A stretch of DNA of 44,574 nt from an uncultured Eubacteriaceae bacterium (GCA_947086655.1 CAMTZM010000017.1:1-44574); one strand, 5' to 3'; shown: positions 32,610-42,458, numbered from the stretch's first letter. Numbers and translations: made by a program. The notes: a model not told the origin generated them from the sequence alone.

Positions 32610-34877
32610 ATGGAAGAACAAGTTGTAAAAGAAGGAATAGTTGATTCTATTATATATAAAAACCCAGAGAATGAATATACAGTATTTTCTTTAAATACAA
32701 AACATGAGGAGGATTCAGAAAATGAGTCTGAACTTATATGCGTAGGAACAATTGCCGATTTATATGAGGGGGAAAACATAAGAATAACAGGAAACTATGT
32801 TGTTCATCCATCTTATGGGAAACAGCTTAATGTACAAGTTTATGAAAAAACAGTACCTAAAACAGAATATGGAATAGAAAAATATCTTGCGTCTGGAGTT
32901 ATACGGGGAATAGGTGAAAAACTTGCTTCAAAAATAGTAGAGCGTTTTAAAACTGAAACATTTTATATTATAGAAAAAAAACCGGAACTTCTATCTTCAA
33001 TAAGAGGTATAAGTCCTCAAAAGGCGTTAAGAATATCGGCTATATTTATTGAACAAGAAGAAATGCGAAGAGCAATAATGTTTTTGCAGCAATATGGTAT
33101 AACACCAACATATGCTGTAAAGATATTTAAAAAATTTAGAGAAAATACAATTAAAATTGTTGAAACAAATCCTTATGCACTTGCAGACGAGGTATTTGGA
33201 ATAGGTTTTAAAATTGCCGATAATATAGCTGAAAAGGTTGGAATAGATAAAAATTCAGTATATAGAATAAGAGCTGGAGTTAAATTTGTGCTTAATCAAG
33301 CGGCTGCTAACGGAAACGTGTTTTTGCCTATGGAAAGACTTAAAAAGGATTCGGCTGTACTTCTTGCCATAGAGGAAGATATTATTGAAAATACCGTAAT
33401 GGAACTTAATATTACAAAGCAAATATATGTTGAGAAATCTGAAAATAATGAATTGATGGTATTTTTAAATTTTTATTATTACGCTGAAAGCTATTGCGCA
33501 AAAAAAATATCTGAATTATCTATGTTTCAAAGTGAGGAAAGATACGGAATAGATAAACGTATAAAAGAAATTGAAAATGAAACAGGTACTATTCTTGCAG
33601 AAAATCAAAAGCTTGCTGTAAAGAAAGCATCTCAAAGCGGTATTCTTGTAATTACAGGAGGACCGGGAACGGGAAAAACAACAACTATTAATGCTATTAT
33701 AGCGGTGCTTAAAGACGAGGGATTAGAAATTGTGCTGGCAGCGCCAACAGGACGAGCTGCAAAAAGAATGACTGACGCCACAGGAATAGACGCTCAGACA
33801 ATACATCGTCTTTTAGGAACAACATATATGGCTGATGACAGTAAAAAGCAGAAGTTTGAAAAAAATGAGGACAACCCAATAGAAGCCGATGTAATAATAA
33901 TTGATGAAACATCTATGGTAGATATTTTACTTATGCACAGCCTTTTAAAAGCAATTCCACATGGGGCAAGACTTATACTCGCTGGAGATGTTGACCAGCT
34001 TCCTTCAGTTGGCCCGGGAAATGTGCTTAAAGATATAATAAACAGTAATATTGTAACAGTTGTAAGACTTACTGAAGTTTTTAGACAAGCTGCAAAAAGT
34101 GCTATTATAATGAATGCTCATAGAATTAATAACGGAGAGTATCCTGTTTTAAATGAAAAAGGCAGTGACTTTTTTTTTATGAAGCGTTACGAGCAGGAAG
34201 GCGTTATAAATACAATAAAAGAACTTGTAACTAAAAGATTGCCTAATTATATGAAATGTGATATGTTTAAAGATATACAAGTATTAACGCCTATGAGAAA
34301 GTCTCCTATTGGTGTTATAAATCTTAATGCATCTCTTCAGGAATGTTTGAACCCAAAAGCTGAAAACAAGGCAGAAAAGGAATTTAGAAATATTGTTTTC
34401 CGTGAGGGCGATAAAGTTATGCAGATAAAAAATAATTACAATATGGTATGGAAAATATACGACCAAAAAAATTGTCTTATAGACGAGGGAACAGGAGTAT
34501 TTAACGGAGACGAGGGTATTATAAAAAGAATAAACAACCGTGAAGAATATATAGAAGTTTTGTTTGACGATTTGAAAATTGTTAAATATGATTACAGTCA
34601 GCTTGACGAAATAGAATTATCATACGCCGTTACAATACACAAGTCACAGGGAAGTGAATATAAAGCAGTTGTCATTCCAATACACTCAGGTCCTTATATG
34701 CTTATGAGCCGTAATCTTATTTATACGGCGGTAACAAGGGCAAAAAAACTTGCAGTAATCGTTGGAATACCAGAGACGCTTTATAAAATGGTTGATAATA
34801 ATAAGGAAATTAACAGATATACTTATCTGAAAGAAAGAATTATTGAGTTTAGTAAGTTTTTGGGAGATGACAATTAG
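32610..34877 (+). CDS. recD2: SF1B DNA helicase RecD2
   Basis: 755-residue RecD-like helicase acting in DNA repair without RecBC. The N-terminal 1-330 region holds an OB-like part (VVKEGIVDSIIYKNPENEY) and helix-hairpin-helix repeats (GIGEKLASKIVE, GIGFKIADNIAEKVG). The helicase core follows: GGPGTGKTTT Walker A at about 350, AAPTGRAAKRM (Ia), IIDETSMVD (II), LAGDVDQLPSVGPGNVL (III), VFRQAAKS (IV), VTIHKSQGSEY (V) and YTAVTRAK (VI). An in-frame TTG at 32595 overlaps the GAGAGG ribosome binding site, so ATG 32610 is preferred. The stop shares one base with the comF start, so the two are coupled. Confidence 0.95.
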   Translation: MEEQVVKEGIVDSIIYKNPENEYTVFSLNTKHEEDSENESELICVGTIADLYEGENIRITGNYVVHPSYGKQLNVQVYEKTVPKTEYGIEKYLASGVIRGIGEKLASKIVERFKTETFYIIEKKPELLSSIRGISPQKALRISAIFIEQEEMRRAIMFLQQYGITPTYAVKIFKKFRENTIKIVETNPYALADEVFGIGFKIADNIAEKVGIDKNSVYRIRAGVKFVLNQAAANGNVFLPMERLKKDSAVLLAIEEDIIENTVMELNITKQIYVEKSENNELMVFLNFYYYAESYCAKKISELSMFQSEERYGIDKRIKEIENETGTILAENQKLAVKKASQSGILVITGGPGTGKTTTINAIIAVLKDEGLEIVLAAPTGRAAKRMTDATGIDAQTIHRLLGTTYMADDSKKQKFEKNEDNPIEADVIIIDETSMVDILLMHSLLKAIPHGARLILAGDVDQLPSVGPGNVLKDIINSNIVTVVRLTEVFRQAAKSAIIMNAHRINNGEYPVLNEKGSDFFFMKRYEQEGVINTIKELVTKRLPNYMKCDMFKDIQVLTPMRKSPIGVINLNASLQECLNPKAENKAEKEFRNIVFREGDKVMQIKNNYNMVWKIYDQKNCLIDEGTGVFNGDEGIIKRINNREEYIEVLFDDLKIVKYDYSQLDEIELSYAVTIHKSQGSEYKAVVIPIHSGPYMLMSRNLIYTAVTRAKKLAVIVGIPETLYKMVDNNKEINRYTYLKERIIEFSKFLGDDN

Positions 34878-35509
34878 TGTTTTTATTTGATTTTATTAAA
34901 TTTATTTATCCAAATAAGTGCGTTTTATGTGATGAAATTTTAAATTTTTCATATAAAAGCTGCTTTTGTGATAAATGCAAAAAAAATATTGATGTTGTAC
35001 CATATTCAAAAGATGAAGACATCTATACTATGTTTTACTATAATGAGATGATGAGGCATGTTATACACAAATTTAAGTTTAATAATAACCCGTGGTGTGG
35101 GTCGGCTCTTGGAAAGATAATGGCAGATGAGTTTTTAATGCGCTCTCTTAAAGCTGATTATATATGTGCTGTTCCAATGTTTTATAAAAAACAAAGAAAA
35201 AGAGGTTTTAATCAGTCTTATATTATGGCATATGAAATATCAAAAATTTCAGGTATTCCAATTCTTAAAAATACTCTTATAAGAGTAAAAGATACAATAG
35301 CCCAGAGTAAATTGGGATATAAAGAGAGAGAGGAAAATGTAAAAGATGCTTTTTCAGTCAAAAAAAATAATCTTTTAAATGGAAAAACAATAGCTTTAAT
35401 AGATGATATTTATACAACTGGAAGTACTGTTAAAAGCTGTACAAAGGAACTTATAAATTCAGGAGCAAAAAGAGTATTCTCTTTCTGCTTATGTCTTTCT
35501 TCGCATTAA
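34877..35509 (+). CDS. comF: ComF-family phosphoribosyltransferase-like protein
   Basis: 210 residues. An N-terminal zinc ribbon (C15-x2-C18 and C31-x2-C34) precedes a type I phosphoribosyltransferase domain with the PRPP loop ALIDDIYTTGSTV and the usual RKRGFNQSY and AQSKLGYKEREENV segments. In transformable bacteria ComF assists single-stranded DNA uptake together with ComFA; no comFA is nearby. GTG 34877 overlaps the recD2 stop by one base. A 180-base gap with a candidate flagellar promoter follows. Confidence 0.92.
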   Translation: MFLFDFIKFIYPNKCVLCDEILNFSYKSCFCDKCKKNIDVVPYSKDEDIYTMFYYNEMMRHVIHKFKFNNNPWCGSALGKIMADEFLMRSLKADYICAVPMFYKKQRKRGFNQSYIMAYEISKISGIPILKNTLIRVKDTIAQSKLGYKEREENVKDAFSVKKNNLLNGKTIALIDDIYTTGSTVKSCTKELINSGAKRVFSFCLCLSSH

Positions 35510-35564
35510 AAATATAAATAAAAATATTTTGTCAAACATTTTTTTATAAATAAATAAAAAACTA

Positions 35565-35591
35565 TAATATTTTTTTTTATATTGACGATAA
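35565..35591 (+). promoter_or_regulatory. Candidate sigma-28 (SigD-type) promoter for the flagellar operon
   Basis: TAAT (35565-35568), 15 bases, GACGATAA (35584-35591). The consensus is TAAA-N15-GCCGATAT/AA, so two or three positions differ. The position 100 bases before flgM fits late flagellar gene control. Confidence 0.4.
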
Positions 35592-35691
35592 ATAATATAG
35601 ATGATGAAAAAATTTAGTTTAAAGAAACGCTTATTTTGTTAAATTAGTGTTTCCTTAGAATACCAACATTTGAAAAGGCAGGTGGTAAGTT

Positions 35692-35955
35692 ATGAAAATT
35701 TCATCAGTGTCAGGAGTATATGATGTTTATAGAAGCAAACCGGCCGTTTCAGGAAAGAAATCAACAGGCGGTTCTAAAAAAGATGATTTAAAAGTATCGG
35801 ATAAGGCAAAAGAGTTTCAGGTTGCGCTTAAATCAGCTTTAAGTTCGGCTGATATAAGGGAGGACAAGATTGAAAGCATAAAAGAACGTATTGAAAACGG
35901 AACTTATAATATAAGCGCTGAGGATATAGCTGATAAAATTATATCTCATATGTAA
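35692..35955 (+). CDS. flgM: Anti-sigma-28 factor FlgM
   Basis: 87 residues that bind and hold the flagellar sigma factor until the hook is complete, when FlgM is exported. The N-terminus MKISSVSGVYDVYRS, a flexible Gly/Ser/Lys stretch, then DDLKVSDKAKEFQVALKSAL and the C-terminal sigma-binding helix region (ERIENGTYNISAEDIADKI) are typical. AGGTGG precedes the ATG. It heads the flagellar run and is followed by flgN at a 19-base distance. Confidence 0.93.
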   Translation: MKISSVSGVYDVYRSKPAVSGKKSTGGSKKDDLKVSDKAKEFQVALKSALSSADIREDKIESIKERIENGTYNISAEDIADKIISHM

Positions 35956-35974
35956 CAGAAGCAGGTGATTTTGT

Positions 35975-36478
35975 TTGGCAGGAATAATTATAAACCTTAT
36001 AGAAACTATGAAAGAACAGATTAGTTTGTATGAAATTCTTCTTGAGTCCACAAAGGAAAAAAAAAGGGCCGTTATAGAAAATAATATTGATTTAATTAAT
36101 AAATTAAATGATGATGATAATATTACGGTAGGCCGGATTATGAAACTGGACAAAAAAAGAGAAGAGTTGTTTCGTGACATTGCTTTTGTTCTTAATAAAG
36201 AGATGAAAGGCATAACAATTACAAAGATAATAGAGTATATAAAAGGACAGCCGGAAGAAGAAGAAGTTACAAGACTTAAGGAAAAAATGACCTCTCTTCT
36301 TTCGGAGATAAATGATTTGAATGAAAAAAATAAAAAACTTATAGGATATGCTATTGAGCAGATAGATTTTTCTATGAATTTAGTCAGAAGCACATTGTCA
36401 AATGAGCCGAGTTATTACGACACTATGGGAAATGAGATTTTGTCGGATAATAAAAGGCTTTTTGACGCTAAGCAGTAA
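35975..36478 (+). CDS. flgN: Flagellar chaperone FlgN
   Basis: 167 residues, helical, with long Glu/Lys-rich segments and a C-terminal helix ending MNLVRSTLSNEPSYYDT. FlgN is the export chaperone for FlgK and FlgL, whose genes follow directly. The sequence motif is weak, as usual for FlgN, and the assignment rests mainly on the helical composition and position. TTG at 35975 is six bases after AGGTGA. No ATG lies nearby in frame without shortening the first helix. Confidence 0.85.
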   Translation: MAGIIINLIETMKEQISLYEILLESTKEKKRAVIENNIDLINKLNDDDNITVGRIMKLDKKREELFRDIAFVLNKEMKGITITKIIEYIKGQPEEEEVTRLKEKMTSLLSEINDLNEKNKKLIGYAIEQIDFSMNLVRSTLSNEPSYYDTMGNEILSDNKRLFDAKQ

Positions 36479-36509
36479 TTATGTGCTTTGACATAAGGGA
36501 GGATAATTT

Positions 36510-38042
36510 ATGTCTAATATGTCAAGTCTGAGTATTGCCGTAAGCGGTCTTAGGGCGGCGCAGTCAGGTCTGTCGGTTACAGGACACAATATGTCCAATT
36601 CCGATGTAAAAGGTTATACAAGACAAACAAGTGTACAAGAAACATTTATATATAAAAATTTAGGTTTAGGCGGTACAGGACTGCTTCAAACAGGGTTAGG
36701 AGCGGACATAAGTTCAATAAGACAGCTTAGGAATAGATTCTTTGACGCTGAATACAGAACAACGTCCGGTACTGCCGGTTATTATGCGGCAAAATATACT
36801 ACCGGGCAGGAAGTTGAAAATATATTAGGAGAACTTGAAAGTTCATACGCTGCACAAGAAGTTTTAGGCGATGTATGGGAAGCTCTTAACGAACTTACAA
36901 TTTATCCGGAAGGTATTGAAACAAGAGGAACTTTTATTGAAACATGTTCCACTTTTTTAAATAAAATGAAAGATATAAGTTCAGGCTTGTTTGAATATCA
37001 GCTTAATTTGAATGAACAAGTAAAAACATATGTAAATAAAATTAATGATATAGTTAAAAATATTGATACTTTAAATGATAAGATAACAGAATATGAAGCC
37101 GATGGAAAAACAAAGGCAAATGATTACAGAGACCAAAGAAATTTACTTGTTGATGAGTTAAGCACATATTTAAAGATTGATGTAAAAGAAGTAGATAACA
37201 GAGTTGATATATTAAGCGAAGGAAAAGAACTTCTTGTAAATGGTGCAAGAAGTAATTTGGGATTAAGATATACTACTGCTAAATATCCTTTTGTAGAGCC
37301 GGTTTTTTCAGACGGCAAGGATATAATGGCAGTAGGAGATAAAGCTATAAGTTTATTTGGAGATTTGTCAGAACAAAATCTTACAAGCGGTTCGGACAGA
37401 TGTTCAGGCGCACTTAAAGGCATAATGGTTTCAAGAGGCAATATTATTGCCGATAGTACAATGGATTATGATGATATTAGTATGTATACTATTCCTTCTG
37501 TTAAATGGCAGTTTGATAATTTAACAAGAAATATAGCAGAACTTTTAAATGATTCTTTCTCGTCAGGAGATACTTTTGACTTGAAAGGCGGAACAGGTGT
37601 TGAGATATTTACAAAAATAGATAAGAATTTAGGCTATACTATTGATAATATAGAAGTCAATCCGGAACTTTTAAAGTCTGATGGATATAATAAGCTTGCA
37701 CTTTCTGCATCTGGAGATATAGGCGATACTACGGCTATACTTGAAGTTATAGGAAAGTGGGATGAAGGCATTGAGGGGCTTAATAATATGTCTGTTAACA
37801 ATTATTATAGGGGAATAATAGACGATATTGCCATAGATGTCGATGAAGCCGGACTTTATTATGATGAACATACAGAAATGGCGCAGAATGTTGAAAGTAA
37901 GAGAGCAGCTTATTCAGGAGTGTCTCTTGATGAGGAACTTTCAAATATGCTTAAATATCAGTATGCGTATCAGGCAGCCGCAAAGGTTATAAATGTAGTT
38001 GATTCGCTTATCGACAAGGTTGTAAATGGAATGGCTGTATAA
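36510..38042 (+). CDS. flgK: Flagellar hook-associated protein 1 (FlgK), copy 1
   Basis: 510-residue hook-filament junction protein. The N-terminal D0 region begins SSLSIAVSGLRAAQSGLSVT and GHNMSNSDVKGYTRQ, the conserved flagellar rod/hook signature. The middle part has the DYRDQRNLLVDELSTYLKIDV element. The C-terminus SGVSLDEELSNMLKYQYAYQ with AAAKVINVVDSLI forms the paired helix. AGGGAGG precedes the ATG. A second flgK follows 23 bases later, an unusual tandem arrangement. Confidence 0.93.
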   Translation: MSNMSSLSIAVSGLRAAQSGLSVTGHNMSNSDVKGYTRQTSVQETFIYKNLGLGGTGLLQTGLGADISSIRQLRNRFFDAEYRTTSGTAGYYAAKYTTGQEVENILGELESSYAAQEVLGDVWEALNELTIYPEGIETRGTFIETCSTFLNKMKDISSGLFEYQLNLNEQVKTYVNKINDIVKNIDTLNDKITEYEADGKTKANDYRDQRNLLVDELSTYLKIDVKEVDNRVDILSEGKELLVNGARSNLGLRYTTAKYPFVEPVFSDGKDIMAVGDKAISLFGDLSEQNLTSGSDRCSGALKGIMVSRGNIIADSTMDYDDISMYTIPSVKWQFDNLTRNIAELLNDSFSSGDTFDLKGGTGVEIFTKIDKNLGYTIDNIEVNPELLKSDGYNKLALSASGDIGDTTAILEVIGKWDEGIEGLNNMSVNNYYRGIIDDIAIDVDEAGLYYDEHTEMAQNVESKRAAYSGVSLDEELSNMLKYQYAYQAAAKVINVVDSLIDKVVNGMAV

Positions 38043-38065
38043 TGAAACAGAAAGGTGTGTAAAAT

Positions 38066-39616
38066 ATGCAATCTTCTTTTTTTGAGTTTAATGTAGCTGT
38101 ATCAGGTCTGTTTGCAGCTAAAAACGGTTTGTCTGTAACAATGCATAACGTAACTAATATGTCTACAAGAGGATATTCAAGACAAAATATATTGCAAAAA
38201 GCGTCTGTTCCGCTTGAGGGTACTAACGGAGTAGGTATGTATGGAACAGGTACAAATGTTTATGGCATAGGACAGACAAGAGATTTTTATTTAGATAAAA
38301 AATATTGGAATCAAGAATCTGTACAAGGAGAATATTCAGTGAAAAACAGTCAGCTTGAACTTCTTGAAACTGTATTTAATGAAATGTCAGGTTCAGGAAT
38401 AACAAAAACTATGACAGATTTTTTTGATAGTTTGAGCGGTTTGACATTTAGCGCTGATGAAGGTACATATAGAAATAATGTAATTGATATTGCAACTAAG
38501 TTAGCTGCTGATATTAATTCGTATGCGGCTTCTTATGAGCAAAGGCAAAGTGATATAAATGAAGAAATTTACTCTACTGTTAAGCAGATAAATTCCATAG
38601 GAGACCAAATTGTAAGTTTGAATAAACAAATTGATTCTTATGAGATTGACGGAAGCAATGCTAATGATTTAAGAGACCAAAGAGCTGTTCTTATAGATGA
38701 CCTTGCGAAAATTGTAAATATAGACGTTAAGGAGACAGAACTTGAAAGCGGCGGAAAGAAAATGACTATACTTATAAACGGGCAAAGCTTTGTTGATAGG
38801 TATGATTCTAATAAATTGACTTGTATTGAGAGAAAAGATAAAGTTAATGAAGATGACGTAAAGGGACTTTATGATATATGCTGGGGTTCTGAATCAAATA
38901 AATTAAGTCTTATTAATATGTCTGGAGAACTTAAAGGAATGCTTGATATAAGAGACGGAAATGAAGGTGTTAACGGTTCTCTTTCATATAAAGGAATACC
39001 ATATTATATGAATAAGCTTAATACTTTTGTAAGAACTGTTGCAAAGGCTGTAAATGAAGGTAAATATTTTGATGATACTCCAATAGAATCAGTTACAGGA
39101 CACATTGATGGATATGATAAAAACGGAAATAAGGGAGGACTTTTCTTTACTTATAATCTTGGCGAAAGAAATACTACGTATGAAGGACTTGATATTGATT
39201 ATAATAAAATAAATGCCTCAAACTTTTCAGTATCCTCAAGTTTAGTAAAAAATCCAAGCCTTCTTGCATGTTCGGACTCGAATGACCCAGACGAGGAAAG
39301 TAATAACAATGTTATCTTAGGTTTTTTGAATATGAAGGAAAACGATAGTTTGTTTAAAGAAGGAAATGTATTTGATTTTATAAACGGAACTATTTCAGAA
39401 CTTGCAATAGACAAAAAACAAGCTGGAAATTTTGATGATTTTTACACTGAACTTACTCAAACAACAGATAATCAGCGTATTTCAGTTTCAGGGGTAAACC
39501 TTAATGAAGAAATAGCAGCTTTGGTAAAATATCAGCAGTTATATCAGGCAGCATCTAAAATGATTAATACTATCGACCAAATATATAATACAACTATAAA
39601 CGGTTTGGGAGTGTAA
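38066..39616 (+). CDS. flgK2: Flagellar hook-associated protein 1 (FlgK), copy 2
   Basis: 516-residue FlgK paralogue. The N-terminus reads FEFNVAVSGLFAAKNGLSVT, then MHNVTNMSTRGYSRQ. The DLRDQRAVLIDDLAKIVNIDV element and the C-terminal SGVNLNEEIAALVKYQQLYQ are present. The middle domains differ strongly from copy 1, so this is an old duplication rather than a recent one. Both copies keep the terminal helices needed for polymerisation. It could form one of two distinct junction layers, or replace one of the partners. The naming flgK2 is mine. Confidence 0.88.
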   Translation: MQSSFFEFNVAVSGLFAAKNGLSVTMHNVTNMSTRGYSRQNILQKASVPLEGTNGVGMYGTGTNVYGIGQTRDFYLDKKYWNQESVQGEYSVKNSQLELLETVFNEMSGSGITKTMTDFFDSLSGLTFSADEGTYRNNVIDIATKLAADINSYAASYEQRQSDINEEIYSTVKQINSIGDQIVSLNKQIDSYEIDGSNANDLRDQRAVLIDDLAKIVNIDVKETELESGGKKMTILINGQSFVDRYDSNKLTCIERKDKVNEDDVKGLYDICWGSESNKLSLINMSGELKGMLDIRDGNEGVNGSLSYKGIPYYMNKLNTFVRTVAKAVNEGKYFDDTPIESVTGHIDGYDKNGNKGGLFFTYNLGERNTTYEGLDIDYNKINASNFSVSSSLVKNPSLLACSDSNDPDEESNNNVILGFLNMKENDSLFKEGNVFDFINGTISELAIDKKQAGNFDDFYTELTQTTDNQRISVSGVNLNEEIAALVKYQQLYQAASKMINTIDQIYNTTINGLGV

Positions 39617-39647
39617 TTTAATTTAAAATAGGAGGGTTGGTAAAATT

Positions 39648-40955
39648 ATGCGTATTACAAATACAATTATGTCAAATAATATGCTTTCAAGCATAAATAA
39701 AAATATGAATACTTTAAATAAAAAGTATTTGCAAATGGGTACTGGAAAGAAAATTCAAATGGCGTCAGAAGACCCTATTATTGCCAGCCGTGCACTTAGA
39801 TACAGGTCTATTGTATCTTCTACAAAGCAATATATTACAAATTGCAACCAGGCTAATTCGTGGATGAGTGTTACAGAATCAGCAATGGATAATATTACAT
39901 CAATTTTGGAGAAGATGAGAGACAATAGTATTTTAGGCGCTACGGATTCATATGAGGTAAACGATAGGAAAAAACTTTTAAATGAGTTTAATTCATATGT
40001 TTCACAGCTTGAAGATGAACTTAATGCTACATGTATGGGAAGATATGTATTTTCAGGATATAAAACTAATACTCCTGTTATAAAAAAAGATGAAGCAACA
40101 GGCGAAAATATTTTGAATCCGGAAATATATAATGAAAAAGTAACAGAAGAAGATAAGCTTGATAAAATGCTTGAATATGTGAATAATCTTATAGTAGATG
40201 CATCAGCACAGATGAATGCGGTTGGAAAGCCTGCTATAATTGAACTTAACCAAATTACAAATGGTGGTGTAGAGGTAGTAATGAAAAATGGAAATTATGT
40301 TCTTCAAACTACTGATGGAGTTGCGCTTGCAGAAGGCAATAAAGTGTATGCTATTGAGAGAAGACAAGTTACTGATAACTCATATACTATATGCCGTAAA
40401 GAAGATGGGGTATCAGTTAATTTAGACTTCAATTATGGTTTTTTTGACGAAATGTTTCCTGAATTTTCCGGCAGCAACAATACTGAGGTCGGCGGTCATG
40501 ATATAGAACTTCAAATAGGCGTAGGTAATTTGATTAATATAAATTTGCTTGCTCCTGATATTTATGATCAAGATACTTTTGAATCTTTTCATGAATTTAA
40601 AGAATTATATAACTATATGCTTTCAGATGAGTATTCAAACCTTGATTCATCGGATATTGCAAGTTTTGACGAAAAACTTAGAGAAAAATATGAGCATATG
40701 ATTGCTAAAATTTCAGATTATGGTTCAGTTGTAAGCGAACAACATGCAAATCTCGGTACAAGAATGAGCCGTCTTGAACTTACAAAATCAAGACTTGAGG
40801 ATGACGAGGTTAATTATTCGTCTATTATGAGTGATAATGAGGGTATTAGCCTTGCCGAAGCTACTATGAACTATAATGTTGCAAATACATCGTATGAGGC
40901 TTCACTGAGAGTTGGAATGCTTATTACACGATTGACTTTAGCAGATTATATTTAA
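39648..40955 (+). CDS. flgL: Flagellar hook-associated protein 3 (FlgL)
   Basis: 435-residue junction protein linking FlgK to the flagellin filament. The N-terminus MRITNTIMSNNMLSSINKNM with LNKKYLQMGTGKKIQMASED is the flagellin-like D0/D1 region of FlgL. The C-terminal helix has ANLGTRMSRLELTKSRLEDD and MNYNVANTSYEASLRVGMLI. The middle part is longer than in short FlgL proteins, giving surface-exposed domains. AGGAGGG precedes the ATG. It is followed after 160 bases by fliW, with a hairpin between. Confidence 0.93.
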   Translation: MRITNTIMSNNMLSSINKNMNTLNKKYLQMGTGKKIQMASEDPIIASRALRYRSIVSSTKQYITNCNQANSWMSVTESAMDNITSILEKMRDNSILGATDSYEVNDRKKLLNEFNSYVSQLEDELNATCMGRYVFSGYKTNTPVIKKDEATGENILNPEIYNEKVTEEDKLDKMLEYVNNLIVDASAQMNAVGKPAIIELNQITNGGVEVVMKNGNYVLQTTDGVALAEGNKVYAIERRQVTDNSYTICRKEDGVSVNLDFNYGFFDEMFPEFSGSNNTEVGGHDIELQIGVGNLININLLAPDIYDQDTFESFHEFKELYNYMLSDEYSNLDSSDIASFDEKLREKYEHMIAKISDYGSVVSEQHANLGTRMSRLELTKSRLEDDEVNYSSIMSDNEGISLAEATMNYNVANTSYEASLRVGMLITRLTLADYI

Positions 40956-41028
40956 TTTAATATAAAGGCAAATATTTTATATAATAAATATAAATAGTCT
41001 CTGAGAATTGGCTGCGTATATAAATGAG

Positions 41029-41066
41029 AACGGGTATGAATTTTAAAATATAAATTTATGCCCGTT
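41029..41066 (+). terminator. Hairpin with T-tract between flgL and fliW
   Basis: AACGGGTATGAATTT (41029-41043) pairs with AAATTTATGCCCGTT (41052-41066), including two mismatch/wobble positions, followed by TTAATTTTG. It could partly terminate the flgM-flgL transcript, decreasing fliW-csrA levels. No separate fliW promoter is evident. Confidence 0.5.
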
Positions 41067-41117
41067 TTAATTTTGAAATATGCCCATATAAAGGGAAAAA
41101 AGGCAGGAGGTTTTTTT

Positions 41118-41573
41118 ATGCTTATAAATACTAAAAATTTCGGAGAAGTTGAAATAAATGAAAATGATATTTTCACATTTGAAGAAGGAATACCCGGATT
41201 TCCAAATTTAAAAAAATATACTATATTAAGAGAACATTCAGATGATTATCCTTTTTATTGGTTTCAGTCGCTGGATGACAGTGAAATTTGTTTTATAATA
41301 ATGGATGTTTTTAATATACTCCCGGATTATAACCCTATTGTAAATGATGATGAACTTAAATATATAGGAAAGGTTGAGGGAAATAATCTTCTTATATATA
41401 ATATTGTTGTTATACCTGAATGTGTTTCTAAGATGTCTGTTAATTTAAAAGCTCCTATTGTTATAAATCTTGATACTAAAAAGGGAAGACAACTTATAGT
41501 CAATAATGATGATTATGAGATAAAATACTATTTTTATGAGGAAATGAAAAAACAAAAAAAGGAGGAGCATTAA
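41118..41573 (+). CDS. fliW: Flagellar assembly factor FliW
   Basis: 151 residues. FliW binds either flagellin or CsrA and so relieves CsrA repression of flagellin translation. The sequence has [57 protein letters not shown] and [20 protein letters not shown], all hallmarks of the family. ATG 41118 lies seven bases after AGGAGG; the open frame continues upstream, but without another ribosome binding site. csrA starts one base after its stop, the classic fliW-csrA pair. Confidence 0.96.
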   Translation: MLINTKNFGEVEINENDIFTFEEGIPGFPNLKKYTILREHSDDYPFYWFQSLDDSEICFIIMDVFNILPDYNPIVNDDELKYIGKVEGNNLLIYNIVVIPECVSKMSVNLKAPIVINLDTKKGRQLIVNNDDYEIKYYFYEEMKKQKKEEH

Positions 41574-41574
41574 T

Positions 41575-41790
41575 ATGCTTGCTTTGACCAGAAAAAGAGG
41601 GGATTCTATAATAATTGGCGATAATATTGAAGTTATTGTCCTTGGAATACAAGGAGAACAAGTTAAGCTTGGTATTGTTGCCCCACGAGAAATTTCAGTA
41701 CATCGCAAAGAAATATATGAACAAATTAAGTTTGAAAATGAACAGGCAGCCGGTTCAAGCAGCATAAACTTTAAAAATTTGTTTGAGTAA
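41575..41790 (+). CDS. csrA: Carbon storage regulator CsrA
   Basis: 71-residue RNA-binding dimer that blocks translation at GGA-containing hairpins, in Gram-positives chiefly that of flagellin. [20 protein letters not shown], then [16 protein letters not shown] and [14 protein letters not shown] cover the full domain, including the conserved R-E-I-S-V-H-R-x-E-I-Y core that contacts RNA. GGAGG lies seven bases before the ATG, in the last codons of fliW. The flagellin gene that would be its target is not in this window. Confidence 0.97.
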   Translation: MLALTRKRGDSIIIGDNIEVIVLGIQGEQVKLGIVAPREISVHRKEIYEQIKFENEQAAGSSSINFKNLFE

Positions 41791-41867
41791 GAAAAATTAC
41801 GATGTTACATCTTTTGAATCTTTCGCATATATTATTCATATATGTTTGTTATTCAGGAGGTAGAAAG

Positions 41868-42410
41868 ATGTATTATAATTTTAAAGATTGTGATTATAAT
41901 GTAGAAAATCTGCTTAGAGAATATTCTGATTATGTAAGAGAAAGAAATTTTAAGGCTATGAATGAAAACAGCCAAACAATGCCAAGTGACGGAAATAACA
42001 GACCTATGTGGCCTGTCGATGATTATTTTCAAGGGAAAAGAGATTTTAGCAGAGACGAGGAACTTATGATTAATTTATACAGTGATTTAAACAGAAGTCT
42101 GCATCCGATAGTCCATGAGGTTATAAGCGAGTTTGAGTTTACAAAAAGCCCTATATTTGATGAATATATAAATAGGGAAACGATAGCACAGCTTGTTGAC
42201 AGGTCTATTAATAGGGCAAGGGTAGTGCTTAATCCTGTTGATGAGATTATGACAAGTGATATTTCTGAATATCCTATTTATATTGGAATGAATCGGTATT
42301 GGCATCCGAGATTTCTTTTAAGAGCAATGGTTGAATCACTTGTAATAAATGAAATATTTAGAATTAGACGTCCGAATTTTGAAAGAATGCAAAATTTGTA
42401 TAGGTATTAA
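41868..42410 (+). CDS. Hypothetical protein downstream of csrA
   Basis: 180 residues, cytosolic, without recognisable catalytic motifs. Landmarks are MYYNFKDCDYNVENLLREYS at the start, VDDYFQGKRDFSRDEELMIN in the middle, and HPIVHEVISEFEFTKSPIFD with TIAQLVDRSINRARVVL. A C-terminal hydrophobic-charged section (RYWHPRFLLRAMVESLVINE) follows. ATG 41868 is seven bases after AGGAGG and is preferred over the upstream ATG at 41802, which has no ribosome binding site. It follows csrA by 77 bases. I do not recognise the family; the flagellar neighbourhood is only suggestive. Confidence 0.75.
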   Translation: MYYNFKDCDYNVENLLREYSDYVRERNFKAMNENSQTMPSDGNNRPMWPVDDYFQGKRDFSRDEELMINLYSDLNRSLHPIVHEVISEFEFTKSPIFDEYINRETIAQLVDRSINRARVVLNPVDEIMTSDISEYPIYIGMNRYWHPRFLLRAMVESLVINEIFRIRRPNFERMQNLYRY

Positions 42411-42458
42411 AAAAAATCTTTCTTAAATAATAAAATTATAGTTTTTTGTTGTTTTTAT

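Noticed and set aside
35839..36393. Minus-strand 184-codon open frame over flgM/flgN
   Set aside because: It is antisense to well-supported flagellar genes, with a composition typical of shadow frames.
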